Positions 11,550 through 22,199 of a DNA stretch of 37,923 nucleotides are shown here, piece by piece. The stretch is taken from positions 1-37,923 of the forward strand of contig JAOPGA020000703.1 of NCBI GenBank assembly GCA_026419775.2, read 5' to 3'. The first letter of the stretch is position 1, and every line of letters begins with the position of its first letter. The stretch is from Acrasis kona. Taxonomy: Eukaryota > Heterolobosea > Eutetramitea > Acrasida > Acrasidae. The notes beneath the pieces were generated by a model that was not told where the DNA came from, ran no database searches, and saw only the letters and a list, made by a program, of their open reading frames with translations. The position numbers were made by a program, and so were the translations under genes.

Positions 11550-12862
11550 ATGAACTGGTTATCAAGCTTCCTAAACACGAAGCCAAACACTAAACCACCT
11601 AAACCTACAATACCGAAAGCAGAGGTAACAGATAGGATTGATGATCCTAACTTCTTCAACGATGTTTCCAAAATCATGGAGCACATATCTGCCGAAAACT
11701 TTCCAAAATTGGCATTATCTGGATACAGTATACTAGGACAAGAAAACACTGTCCTTGCTGAAGAAAGAAGTAAAGTGCAAGCTAACTTACATGATGGAAG
11801 ATTTGATGGGTGCGAAGACAGAGCCATCAGCATTCTTCTGTCTAATGCAATTGGAGATGCCCTAGGAGCACCACTTGAATTCAGTTCCGTTCGGTACATT
11901 CAAGAGCCAGAATTAACAGACTTTAATCAACTGAACATATGGGAACATCCAAGATACAATAGATTTCGTCTTGAGCCAGGGCAATGGACAGATGATTTCA
12001 GCATGGCCCAATGTATTGCGGACACACTTTTAACGCACAAAGAATTGAAGCCAATTGATTTACGTGCTCGTTTCTGCTGTTGGTGGTATCTTGGTTATTG
12101 TAATGCCTTTGGTTTCGCCGAGGACCAAACAACAAGAGCCAGTGTAGGTCTTGGTGGCAACATTAGCTATTCACTGTACGAATTTGTAAAAAATCCTACA
12201 ATACCCTTTACTCTGTCTGGAGATTTGAATACCAGCGGTAATGGGTCGGTCATGAGGAATTCTGCCATTCCTATATTCTACTACAAGTATGGCCTTGATG
12301 CTGCCATGAAAGCCGCATATGAACAAAGCAAAACTACTCATCAAGGAGATGAAGCGGCCGAACTCTGCCGACTTTTAACATTTGTATGCTTCAAGGGAAT
12401 TCAAACAGGAGATAAATCAAAAGTATTTGACAGTTTGGAAACTGAGTTTACTTCTAAACTATACTCGGTTTCTTGTTTGGCTAAATCTCTGGATGAAGAA
12501 GAACATGAAGAAAACAAAGGCATTAGACATTAAAGATAGGAGATGGAATTGGAAGGATGCGAGTTATAGAATTTTGCGAGACCAGGTCGAAACAAAATCC
12601 CGGTTATATTGGATCCTACGCAATGGATGCTGTGGCCATGGCTCTTCATTGTGTGTATGTTACGAATAGTTATTCTGATGCCATCATTAAATGTGTAAAC
12701 TTGAGGGGAGATTCTGACTCCAATGGTGCTGTTTGTGCTCAGATTGCGGGTAGCATTTATGGATGTTCGGCAATTCCAAAAAATTGGATCAGAGCGGTTC
12801 AAAAATGGGATAGAAATGGTGATATCGCACTCAAGGCATATAAACTGTACCACTTGGAATAA
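11550..12862 (+). CDS. ADP-ribosylglycohydrolase (DraG/crystallin-J1 family), frame interrupted twice
   Basis: The family fold is recognisable end to end: GDALGAPLEF, the metal site GQWTDDFSM (usually TDDTSM), SGNGSVMRN, then DRRWNWKDASYR, NPGYIGSYAMD and RGDSDSNGAVCAQIAG near the C-terminus. These enzymes remove ADP-ribose from proteins or related small molecules using two Mg2+. The frame from 11550 stops at 12533. RRWNWKDASYR lies in a second frame, and everything from about 12575 to 12862 lies in a third. No GT-AG intron explains the shifts. They fall near short A and T runs (around 12505-12530 and 12565-12580), so sequencing indels are likely, though recent decay is possible. The last 43 bp are copied at 16460 as part of a 184-bp repeat. 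The TAA stop is part of AATAAA. Confidence 0.8.
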
Positions 12863-13003
12863 ATTTCCTTCTAAAGTCAACCTTGTCTGATAAGAATTGT
12901 TTGATCTTACAAATGAAAGAAGACTCTAATGCATCCCATTTTATTTTATTGAATGATTTCAAAAACATAGCGTCTAGAGTGGGTTTTGGTGTATCATCGG
13001 GAT
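12820..13003 (+). repeat. 184-bp direct repeat, left copy
   Basis: Identical to 16460-16643 except for one base (12971 C against 16611 T). It contains the last codons of the ADP-ribosylglycohydrolase gene, the short intergenic spacer and the first about 30 codons of the FUN14 gene. It abuts foreign sequence at 13004. Confidence 0.97.
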
Positions 13004-13005
13004 AA
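12913..13005 (+). pseudogene. Duplicated 5' fragment of the FUN14 gene
   Basis: ATG plus 29 codons identical to the start of the FUN14 gene at 16553 apart from one codon (Ala for Val). The match ends after GFGVSSG, where the inserted segment begins and a stop follows at once. It is the orphaned half of the 184-bp duplication, not an independent gene. Confidence 0.9.
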
Positions 13006-13393
13006 TAGACTGAGAACAGAATTAAACCAAATTTCCGAAGAGAATAAACAACTAAAACAAAGTAATCAGGAGCATTTATTGAAAGTAGAAATGTACGATT
13101 TGAAATTTAACTATCTTCAAAACAAAATTACAAACCTCGAAGAAAACGTTAAATTGAGAGAAGAGAATGAGGCATTACGAGGGCGTTTGGATTCGTTGGA
13201 GAAGAAATTAACAATTAATGAAGAAACCTTTGAGTACTTTGAGAAAGGCGATGCAGAGACTCTAGAGAACTCAATTTCCAAATTGGTCCATACAAATTAT
13301 CATCTTCATAAATTACAAAAAGCGAACAGGCAAACTTTAACGTACAGAAGCGATTGTCGCGTCTACAACGCAAACACGTACAAGACATTTTAG
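13004..13393 (+). pseudogene. Coiled-coil gene fragment, 5'-truncated at the insertion boundary
   Basis: The frame runs straight out of the 184-bp repeat with no start codon of its own; the first in-frame ATG is at 13091. It encodes a charged heptad-like coiled coil (for example LRTELNQISEENKQLKQS, LREENEALRGRLDSLEKK). Just downstream, other frames continue in similar style: LSRLQRKHVQDILGGLV before about 13408, and a 41-codon stretch at 13414-13539. This suggests the tail of a spliced host gene carried along. I cannot identify the parent gene. Confidence 0.5.
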
Positions 13394-13630
13394 GTGGATT
13401 AGTGTAATTTTATAGTAAATCCGGGCAAGTGCGATTAGGTGTATCAAAAAACTCTGCTAGGGTAACTGTTTTGACAGAAAAGGATTTCTACATGGAAATA
13501 ACACAACAGAAACTGCATTATTTGTTGAATCGGTTGTTGTAAGTACTTCGAAACAAGTACTTAAAAAAAAGAAGCTCTTACAAACTTATTCACAAACACT
13601 GACATCCAAGACCCCGCAGCACACGTTGAA

Positions 13631-16373
13631 ATGGATGAAAAAACAAAAAAATTCACTGCCGCATCAAAAGGATCAAAGATCACACCAAAAGTAGCATCTG
13701 AAAAGAAATCCATAAAGAGTGGACCAGACGAAGAAAATGTTGTTGTTCATGAAACTAAATTAAAAACAAAACACACTACCACCAAGAAGAGAAAGGCGAA
13801 AAGAAAGAACTTAACGAATGCTGAAGAATCCGAATCAGAGGAGAACAAATCAGAAATTGATGAAGAAACAAAGGGACCACCGANCAAGAAACAAAAAACG
13901 ACAACGACCACCAAGTCAGCAGCTGATGAAAAGACAGCAAAAAAATCAACCGAAAGTGCGTTACGTTCAAGCAAATCATTTTCGACTAAGAAAGCATCCA
14001 TTGAAAAGAAACGAAATAAGGAACAAGGAGAAGAAGATATTGTTGAGGAAAAGGATGGAAAAGAAGGACTAGATGATTCAAAGAAAAAGGGTTCACCCAC
14101 AACTACAACCAAAGAACCAACCACAACCGCCGCGTCCACCAAAAAAGATTCAACCAAGGAAATCAAATCAAAGCAACCTTCAACAAGTCTGAGTATACAA
14201 GATGAAGACTCGGAAGATGAAGAGAAAACGGAACAAGTCACTAATCCCTATAAAGCTTCGTTGAATCAAGTTGCCTGTAGGAATAGAAAAATATTTTGTC
14301 CAAACGGAAGAATAGCTGTCCATGGTGAAAGCGCCGACACCTTCTTCGTATCACCTGCATATTGGAACCAGCAACATCTTCTCCCTTTGGTAGAGGCGAG
14401 AAGATTTTTCACAATGCTCGCGCCGAGTCAAACTGGAAAGACTACAAGATCTACATACTTTGTTCATCAACTGACGGAGTTGGGGTACCATCCAATTTAG
14501 TAAGTTTTCGCCCATCAACCTGCTGACATTCTAGCATCGACATGCAAGGTATGTACGGAGATGTAGATAAAGAGCACGAAGAGGTACAAAAAACAAATCA
14601 AGAAGGGTATGAACAGCAACTCATTAGTGAGAAAGCCTCCTTCTTCAATAGACGTTTTTGGAGATTACTTTTAGAATTCTCTGCTAATAAAAATTACAAC
14701 AAAAGCGGGGCGGCTCTGTGGGAGTTCTTTAATAAGGAGGGCGGCGCTTTTGACAAAGACAAGAAAGTGGTGCTCATTTTTGACGAAATCAATTATTTGA
14801 AGTTTTTTGAAAAAGAAATCAGATTGGAAGTGGTGAGCAGTTTGAGACATATGAAGCAGTTCCAAGAAAAGACCACGGTTTTTTCAAGTTTTATCATATC
14901 GAACACTATAGCAGACGATACATTCTACATCGAAGGCGCATCTGGCTTAATTTCCCCGTTCAACATTAACGAGCCTGTTTATGCCCCCTACTGGACTCTT
15001 ACTGAATATAATGGTCTTGTCGAACAATACGAAGAAGAGTATCGGGTGAAAATGGATCAACACATCAGACAGCAGATCTACTCACGAACCCGAGGTGCTC
15101 AAGGCTCCACCGTGATGCTCCTCCGTTTGTATCAAACGATGAGAGATAAAGGTGATGTGACAGAAGAACAATGGTGTATGCAGACAAGATTTGAACAACA
15201 ATCTTTTATGAGTTTTATCAGCGGTTTTGAGAATTTTCGAGTAATGGAAAAGAGTGCTTTAACCAATCAAAAGGTTTTGATCAAACATTTTTCGGATCTT
15301 AGCTTAATGCCAACAAATGTCATTAAACAACTGAAGACCGCAAATATTATTGCAGAGGGCTCCAATGTTGAATTTGCCTCTCCGTTCGTTCAACAGTACT
15401 TGAGATGTTTTCTTTTCACTTCGAGCTTTATTCAGACACCCACTCCAAGACGAAACGGTGGACAGGTTGATTTTCCACAACTCGTAAAGAAAGCGCTTCC
15501 AGCTATGAACAGATTATTGCTTCAAGCTGCAGATAAAAAGAAGAATTACGGAGATCAACGAAAAGATAGTATACAAGGACCGAAAGAAATAACATATGCC
15601 AATGAGTTCGCCAGCGCTCTTTCTAAAATCTCTACTGAATTTATTGAGTAAGTTGAATAATTGCTGCAGAATAACAATTTCAAGTGTTCAATACGAAGAA
15701 AGCGTGGGCATAAAGAGGGCTGATCAAAAAATTACGTTTGACTATATGAATACTATTGTCGTTGAACACGGAGCGAATCTATCATATACCGCCGACAACC
15801 AATCATATTTGATGAGTCATCATTATGAAAAAGCACTCGACTATCACAAAAAGATCAATCCTGAACAGACGTGGCTAGTAAATTGGACCACAAATGACAC
15901 GGTTTGGAGACCGAACGAATTTCATGACGTCAATGTAATGATCATCCACCATGATCAGAGCTTTGGCTCCTTCACTATCAAAATTATCGATCGTAACCAA
16001 GAGGCTCCAATTATTTCTGTAGTCGAGGTCAGTGCCAACGAGTACAAATACAAACAAGAAAATAACAACAATCTTGAAGCGGCAAAACCAAAAAGTAAGT
16101 CACACAACACAACAAAAGTACTCAACATGTTATTGTAGTGGAATTCTCAAAGTGAGCGTGACGCGCAATGATGGTCGCGTCAAGGCAGTGGATGCCACGT
16201 CATTTGCAGAGCTTTCAAGCAAATTGGGGGAGTTTTTTAAGTTTGATGTCAAAGAGGTGGAATATCCTTTAGGCGAAAAAACAGGAGTAATTGATGAAAA
16301 TTCCTTTCGAGCAGTTGTTCAAGATTGGAAACAAGAAAGGAATTATGTTGTGGCTGTCAAGAATGAAAAATGA
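13631..16373 (+). CDS. P-loop NTPase fused to a restriction-endonuclease-like domain (Crinkler/CR-effector-like)
   Basis: Four exons keep one frame: 13631-14499, 14535-15647, 15685-16094 and 16153-16373 (introns 35, 37 and 58 nt). They give about 870 residues. Residues 1-200 are Lys/Ser/Thr/Glu-rich with basic runs, probably nuclear-targeting. The NTPase has Walker A APSQTGKTT (about 264-272), Walker B VVLIFDE (D373) and a SPFNINEPVYAPYWTLTEYN region typical of AAA-like ATPases in CR effectors. Residues about 660-800 resemble the REase-like module of that family, with D674 (RADQKITF) and E688-H689. The last exon adds a small, possibly ubiquitin-like module. It could act as a DNA-targeting effector, or as the mobility factor of the segment it sits in; both are inference. 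The last intron ends in AAG; an upstream TAG would give a shorter C-terminus. One base (13884) is unresolved. Confidence 0.7.
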
Positions 16374-16459
16374 AGCACATGAAAGTAAATAAATACATGA
16401 GGGATTTATAAATTTCATTATCAGTGTCGTCAACCCATTTCATATCCACAATGTTTGAT

Positions 16460-16643
16460 TGATATCGCACTCAAGGCATATAAACTGTACCACTTGGAAT
16501 AAATTTCCTTCTAAAGTCAACCTTGTCTGATAAGAATTGTTTGATCTTACAAATGAAAGAAGACTCTAATGCATCCCATTTTATTTTATTGAATGATTTC
16601 AAAAACATAGTGTCTAGAGTGGGTTTTGGTGTATCATCGGGAT
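16460..16643 (+). repeat. 184-bp direct repeat, right copy
   Basis: Partner of 12820-13003. Here the sequence runs on into the complete FUN14 gene, while its left edge carries an orphan piece of the ADP-ribosylglycohydrolase C-terminus joined to the end of the inserted segment. Confidence 0.97.
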
Positions 16644-16927
16644 TTATAGTCGCAAAACTTAGCAGGGCTCTTGGTAGGATTGTAGCGATCGTTTTTGGTG
16701 CTGGTGTCGGCGTCGCTCTTCTAGCACATTATATGAATTTCGTAAACCTTGCCTCAGTCGCTATTAAAGCGAAACCAACAATCGCAACATCATCGGCAAT
16801 TGTGAGGGGTACGACCAACACCGTGATAGTGAAGACTGGATTGGTGGATAAATTATGGCTCGTTGCGAAGAATAATGCTATACTTTCCTTGTCATTTTTA
16901 ACTGGTGCAATTTATGCCTTGTATTGA
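16553..16927 (+). CDS. FUN14 domain protein (FUNDC1-like), mitochondrial outer membrane
   Basis: 124 residues from the ATG at 16553; an upstream in-frame TTG is not needed. The pattern VGFGVSSGF...K...GR...FGAGVGVALLAHYMNFVNL matches the Gly-rich FUN14 fold, followed by a second pair of hydrophobic segments at the C-terminus. Family members are small mitochondrial outer-membrane proteins, some of them mitophagy receptors. I see no clear LC3-interacting YxxL motif in the short N-terminus, so a mitophagy role is not supported here. Its 5' quarter was duplicated by the insertion at 13.0 kb, yet this copy is whole. Confidence 0.7.
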   Translation: MKEDSNASHFILLNDFKNIVSRVGFGVSSGFIVAKLSRALGRIVAIVFGAGVGVALLAHYMNFVNLASVAIKAKPTIATSSAIVRGTTNTVIVKTGLVDKLWLVAKNNAILSLSFLTGAIYALY

Positions 16928-17147
16928 AAGATGACAAAATAATTCTACATTTAAAAATGATACATGTACTAATAAATTTGTATTTGAAGGAGTCAAATTG
17001 TGCATAACTGTCACATTCTAGTGTCCTGGGTTCATTGTTGTGATGCTCTCTAGTCTAGGGTATTACACAACAGTATCGTTGAATTTGCCTTTTGTATTGA
17101 AAGTATTGTTTATTGGTTGTCCTGTTGATGACAATAGTTTCGTCAAT

Positions 17148-18336
17148 ATGTCAACCACTGTACCCTTTCTAGAGGTGCCGAATGAGTTTAACAAGGAGAG
17201 AAAGCAGTCTGACTCGCCAATAAGGATAAATGGTCAGAAGAAGCTGGCATCATCCAAGTACGACTTTGTTAAAGTGAAAGTATCAGTAGAAAAACACTAC
17301 TACATATTGAGCAGATTCATTGTTAGCAGGATTCTCACAGCGGTGAACGTCCACTATACTGATAGTGTCAAGGTCAGCTTGGAATTAAAGAAGAAATTAG
17401 TTGATTTGAACCGCTTAGACGTGACGCAAGCAGAATTGGAACAACATTTGTTTATGATACTGAGAAGCTACAAATATGGCGAGGTCCCGATCCAAAGATA
17501 TAAGCTCATGACCAGATTCCATCAAAAGAGAGTACCGTTAATGATTTTAATGTTTGGAACTGGTTGTGTTGGGAAGTCTACATTGGCAACACAACTTGGC
17601 GAAAGGTTGAACATACCTAATGTTCTTCAAACAGATCTTGTACTTGACTTGGTCAGCAGTCTGAACACTTCAGCACCAAGCATTCCTGTTTGGTTCAAAC
17701 AACACCAATCAAAGCATTCCTACTTGGAGCAATATAAAAAGGAATGTATATTCATGCGTGACGGTATGTTTGTTTCGTTACTTAAATATATAACAATTAA
17801 AGCACTTGACGGTGACATTAATAAATGCCTTGAGGAAGGAAAAGCCATCATTATTGAAGGTTCACACATTGATCCAAACCTGATTGTAGATTTAATCAAA
17901 ACAAGAAGTTTTAGGTTTGAAGGTAACAACAAGTCTTTTAGAGATATCTACCAAGAGGACGTTGAAAGCGAGGTAACGAGCGCTGAACCTAAGAAGGGTT
18001 TGATCCTCGCGTTCTTCCTTCGCATACAAAAAAAAGAGGAGCATGAATTGTTCTTTGAACAATGGTTATCAAGTAGAAGTAATGTTGGAAGCATACAGGT
18101 AATATAACTTCGTCGTACCTGCTAACTAGTTGTAGTCCCTGGGGAGTAACTTTGACGAAAAATTAATCTCGCTATCCAACAACTTTAAGCACATTCAAGA
18201 GTATCTAGATCAGCAGAATACGGACTTTGCAGCCCACATTAATGTTAACCTTCACAAGTTGGACGAAACACTCGACAGAATGCACACTGACGTGCTAACA
18301 AACATCGAACGGGCCTATCAAGAATATGCCTTCTAA
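17148..18336 (+). CDS. 2-phosphoglycerate kinase-like P-loop protein
   Basis: Exons 17148-18098 and 18136-18336 around a 37-nt intron give 383 residues. An in-frame ATG at 17043 would add a hydrophobic 35-residue extension; I prefer 17148 (MSTTVPFLEVPNEF). An ATP-cone-like N-terminal region is followed by RYKLMTRFHQKRVPL, then Walker A GTGCVGKST with LGERLNIPNVLQTD, the hallmark of archaeal 2-phosphoglycerate kinases and their plant and protist homologues. IIIEGSHIDP also matches the family. The C-terminal exon adds a helical, coiled-coil-like tail. Archaeal enzymes make 2,3-bisphosphoglycerate; in eukaryotes the substrate is unsettled, with inositol phosphates proposed for plant relatives. 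Confidence 0.75.
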
Positions 18337-18380
18337 AATGATAAATGTATATAATAAACAACATGACTTGTAAAGCATTT

Positions 18381-20873
18381 TTATTTTTTAGAAAACTTCT
18401 TATCAAGCAGGTTTGCAACAACTTTTGGATCTAATGGAGTAGGCTCTAAACACCTCTCGGACGTGCTGGCCTGAACTTCGTTTAGCAAACTGCTAATGGC
18501 ATGTTCATCAACTCCACATTGATTCTGCCAAGTCATCTTCAAAAATGCAACGTCGACTTGCAATTGTTGGAATCCATTCTTACCAAACGTAAGCAACCTT
18601 ACGTATTCTTCAAATGTTTTGCATGTAATCTTTAGAATTTCCATCATGACGGACCGTACTTGAATGTCCTTTGGAGACTTGATTCTGAATGTTGCCAACT
18701 TTTTGTTAAAGCTCTTCATCATGTAGTTCATATCGGAGGACAGGCCATCCATGATGAATGGACTGGCAGCATTACTGATAGTGGTGGCAGTCCCACTTTG
18801 TAAAGACTCGTTGCTGTGACTGCGTCTGATGCCTTGCGGAAGAATTGCAACCAACTCGGAAAATATTTTATTAGTTTCATCTGTTAAGATTGTTACATGC
18901 TTTCCCTCTCCTCTAGGTACGTCCATGGACAGCCAATCCCTCTCCATTCCTGCTCTTATAAAGTGTCCACAAGTCAATCCGCTCTGCTCAATGTAATGTA
19001 CAACCATGACTCCTGCGACCTGATGAAATCCCTCAATCACCTTTCCTCCCATAAAGTAATCATTGTTCGAGGCGTCGGTTAGTAATTGTTGGACCTGAGA
19101 GATGACTTCGTTTCCAATCATGATTGCCAGACGAGATAACATCAAGGCACCAACTGGCGTTGTTTCAGCGTTACCAACACGTTCCTTGCTAATACTAACG
19201 ATACTGTGTGGGCATGCACATTTTCCAATCATGTCCATCACATTGAACAATAGTCCAACCAGGTATGACTTGATCCATGATTTGAACAGGTTGATTTTGG
19301 TTTCAATCAGCTTAACGTCCTTCATATCGATAAAGATCTACAATGATTAGTGACGGATCAATACAATTACACTTACCTTGTAATGTGATATTAAGGTCTC
19401 AAAGGAGGTCAACATCTCATTGGACGCTTCGTTGATGATGCTCAATGTGGCTTGTTCTCTTGGTTTGAACTTGGCAATGTTGGAGATCAAGTCTTGACAC
19501 TTGTTCTTGATGAACTTTACATTAACCGTCAAATACTGTCTAACGGCATCGCTCAGTACATTTGATATCTTATCCGACAAGGCAGCTTCTGGTAATCTAG
19601 CATGAACTACGAACAAGTCGACGGCGAACATTAACACGGCTGACTTGAGATCAGTCATGCTAGATTGTTCCATGCCATTCATGTTGACAACGTTTTGGTA
19701 TCCATCTAAAAGTATCTTCTTTGATATCTTGAAGTATTGGTTAAACAGTTCTCTTGTAAACTCAATGAGGCCTGTGTTGCTTTTGAATGATTGATTATGT
19801 ACACGGACCGTTTGTTGGAATTTGCTTATAAAGTTTGAATTCAGGTCCTTCAGGTTCTAAAGTTTTGTTAGCATTAACTGTACGTTGAGTGTTACCTGAG
19901 TAATTCCAACATCTTTTAGTTCCATGGAAAGAATGTCAGTCAATACTTTCCTTCTTCCATTCAAAAAGTCTCTTCTCACATCGGCCTCAGCCTCATCCAG
20001 ATCAAGCAGTAGCCTCACGTTTTCTTCAAGAATGGAATGTGTCGAAGCTGGTTCAGATAATGCATCTTTCAAGTGTTGTTTAAGTTTGACAACAACTTCC
20101 ATTGATCTCTAAAATGTAAATTTTAAAAAGTTGTAGAAACGTACTTCGTGAATGTTTTGAAAACTTGGAAGATGGGAGTATTGTTTCAAGATGTGGTTTG
20201 CCAAGTTGTAGTACTTGACTGCCACTGCGAACGACTTCATTTCTAGGCACTGCTCTAGTCTGCTTGGTAGTTCCTGAGAATATTTTTAGAGTGTTTAAAA
20301 TACGAAACTAACAATTAGGAATTGCATCTTCCGTAACATTCTATTTACGCTTGATAACTTTTCAATCTTGGATCTTTTCGGTGCTAAATTGTCGTTGATC
20401 ACATCATTGCAAGCAGCAATTTTGTCCATATTCTCCGTTAAATCCTTCATTTCGCCTTCCATTCCTTCAACGTGCTTCTTCATCTGTTTACAATTGGTAT
20501 TTGATGCTCAAAATTAAATGAAACGCACCTTCTTAATTGTGTCTGTGGCTGTGATGAACTTGTTGTAATTCTCATAAACAAGCATTTGGAGGTCTGTGTC
20601 AAGTTTCTTAATCTCTGATTAAAAGTCAGGGATCAAAAAGTTGCCATTAATGCTACCTTCACTTAATTTTCGGTCTTTACGCATCAACTCCTCCAACGAT
20701 ACCTTATCAAGTAATTTTTTGACAAAGAGGGTGGAGTCGAAGCCTTCACTATCAATATCGGATACATTCACAGCGGTCTTCGCAGCCTGCTTATCATCGG
20801 TTTTTGTCTTATAGTACTGCGCCAGCATGCTCATCATGCGTCTGTGCTCCCCAGCCTCTGCATCCCCTTCCAT
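18381..20873 (-). CDS. VPS51: Vps51 (Ang2/Fat-free) subunit of GARP/EARP tethering complexes
   Basis: Seven exons, from the start: 20657-20873, 20529-20614, 20313-20483, 20145-20273, 19896-20108, 19377-19856, 18381-19337. The introns are 36-45 nt and every join keeps frame, giving 750 residues, close to the usual size. The N-terminal signature [19 protein letters not shown], then [20 protein letters not shown] and [17 protein letters not shown], is the conserved Vps51 core. The remainder is helical, as expected for a CATCHR-complex subunit. It tethers endosome-derived vesicles at the trans-Golgi (GARP) or recycling endosomes (EARP). The ATG at 20873 is used because the frame upstream has no ATG. 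The 3' end faces the 2PGK-like gene across 44 bp. Confidence 0.88.
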
Positions 20874-20932
20874 TTTTAATTTTGTAAAAACAAGTTGACA
20901 TAACAAACAAGTGACTAATTGTTTTTATTGAT

Positions 20933-22009
<1,077 letters not shown>

Positions 22010-22199
22010 TGTTTGTATTATGTTTGTGTGAAAGACGGTCAACTTCAACAAAAGAAGAGTAAGTCCTATAAGTGTAAAGGATCAATAACGGTGGATAATT
22101 ATGTTGCATTTCAGTTCCCAAAACATACAAAAGCCATGTAATTATAGTAACATGTTTTTTATTCACACACACAAACAACACGAATATATTTAGAAGTGA

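Larger units (their letters stand above)
13004..16459 (+). mobile_element. Putative inserted segment bounded by 184-bp direct repeats
   Basis: The 3,456 bp between the two 184-bp copies hold a 5'-truncated coiled-coil gene fragment and an intact-looking multi-exon NTPase-nuclease gene. The original order (ADP-ribosylglycohydrolase, then FUN14) is restored by removing the segment plus one repeat copy. I found no terminal inverted repeats, no long terminal repeats and no reverse transcriptase or transposase, so it fits no standard transposon class. One mismatch in 184 bp indicates a recent event. A segmental duplication that happened to carry these genes is the main alternative. Confidence 0.6.

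Noticed and set aside
13004-16459. Interpretation as a LINE, LTR element or classical DNA transposon
   Set aside because: No reverse transcriptase, integrase or transposase, no terminal inverted or long terminal repeats, no poly(A) tail at the junction, and the flanking duplication is far too long for a usual target-site duplication.
17043-17147. Hydrophobic N-terminal extension of the 2PGK-like protein
   Set aside because: In frame and ATG-initiated but unlike the family; more likely 5' UTR, though a leader cannot be excluded.
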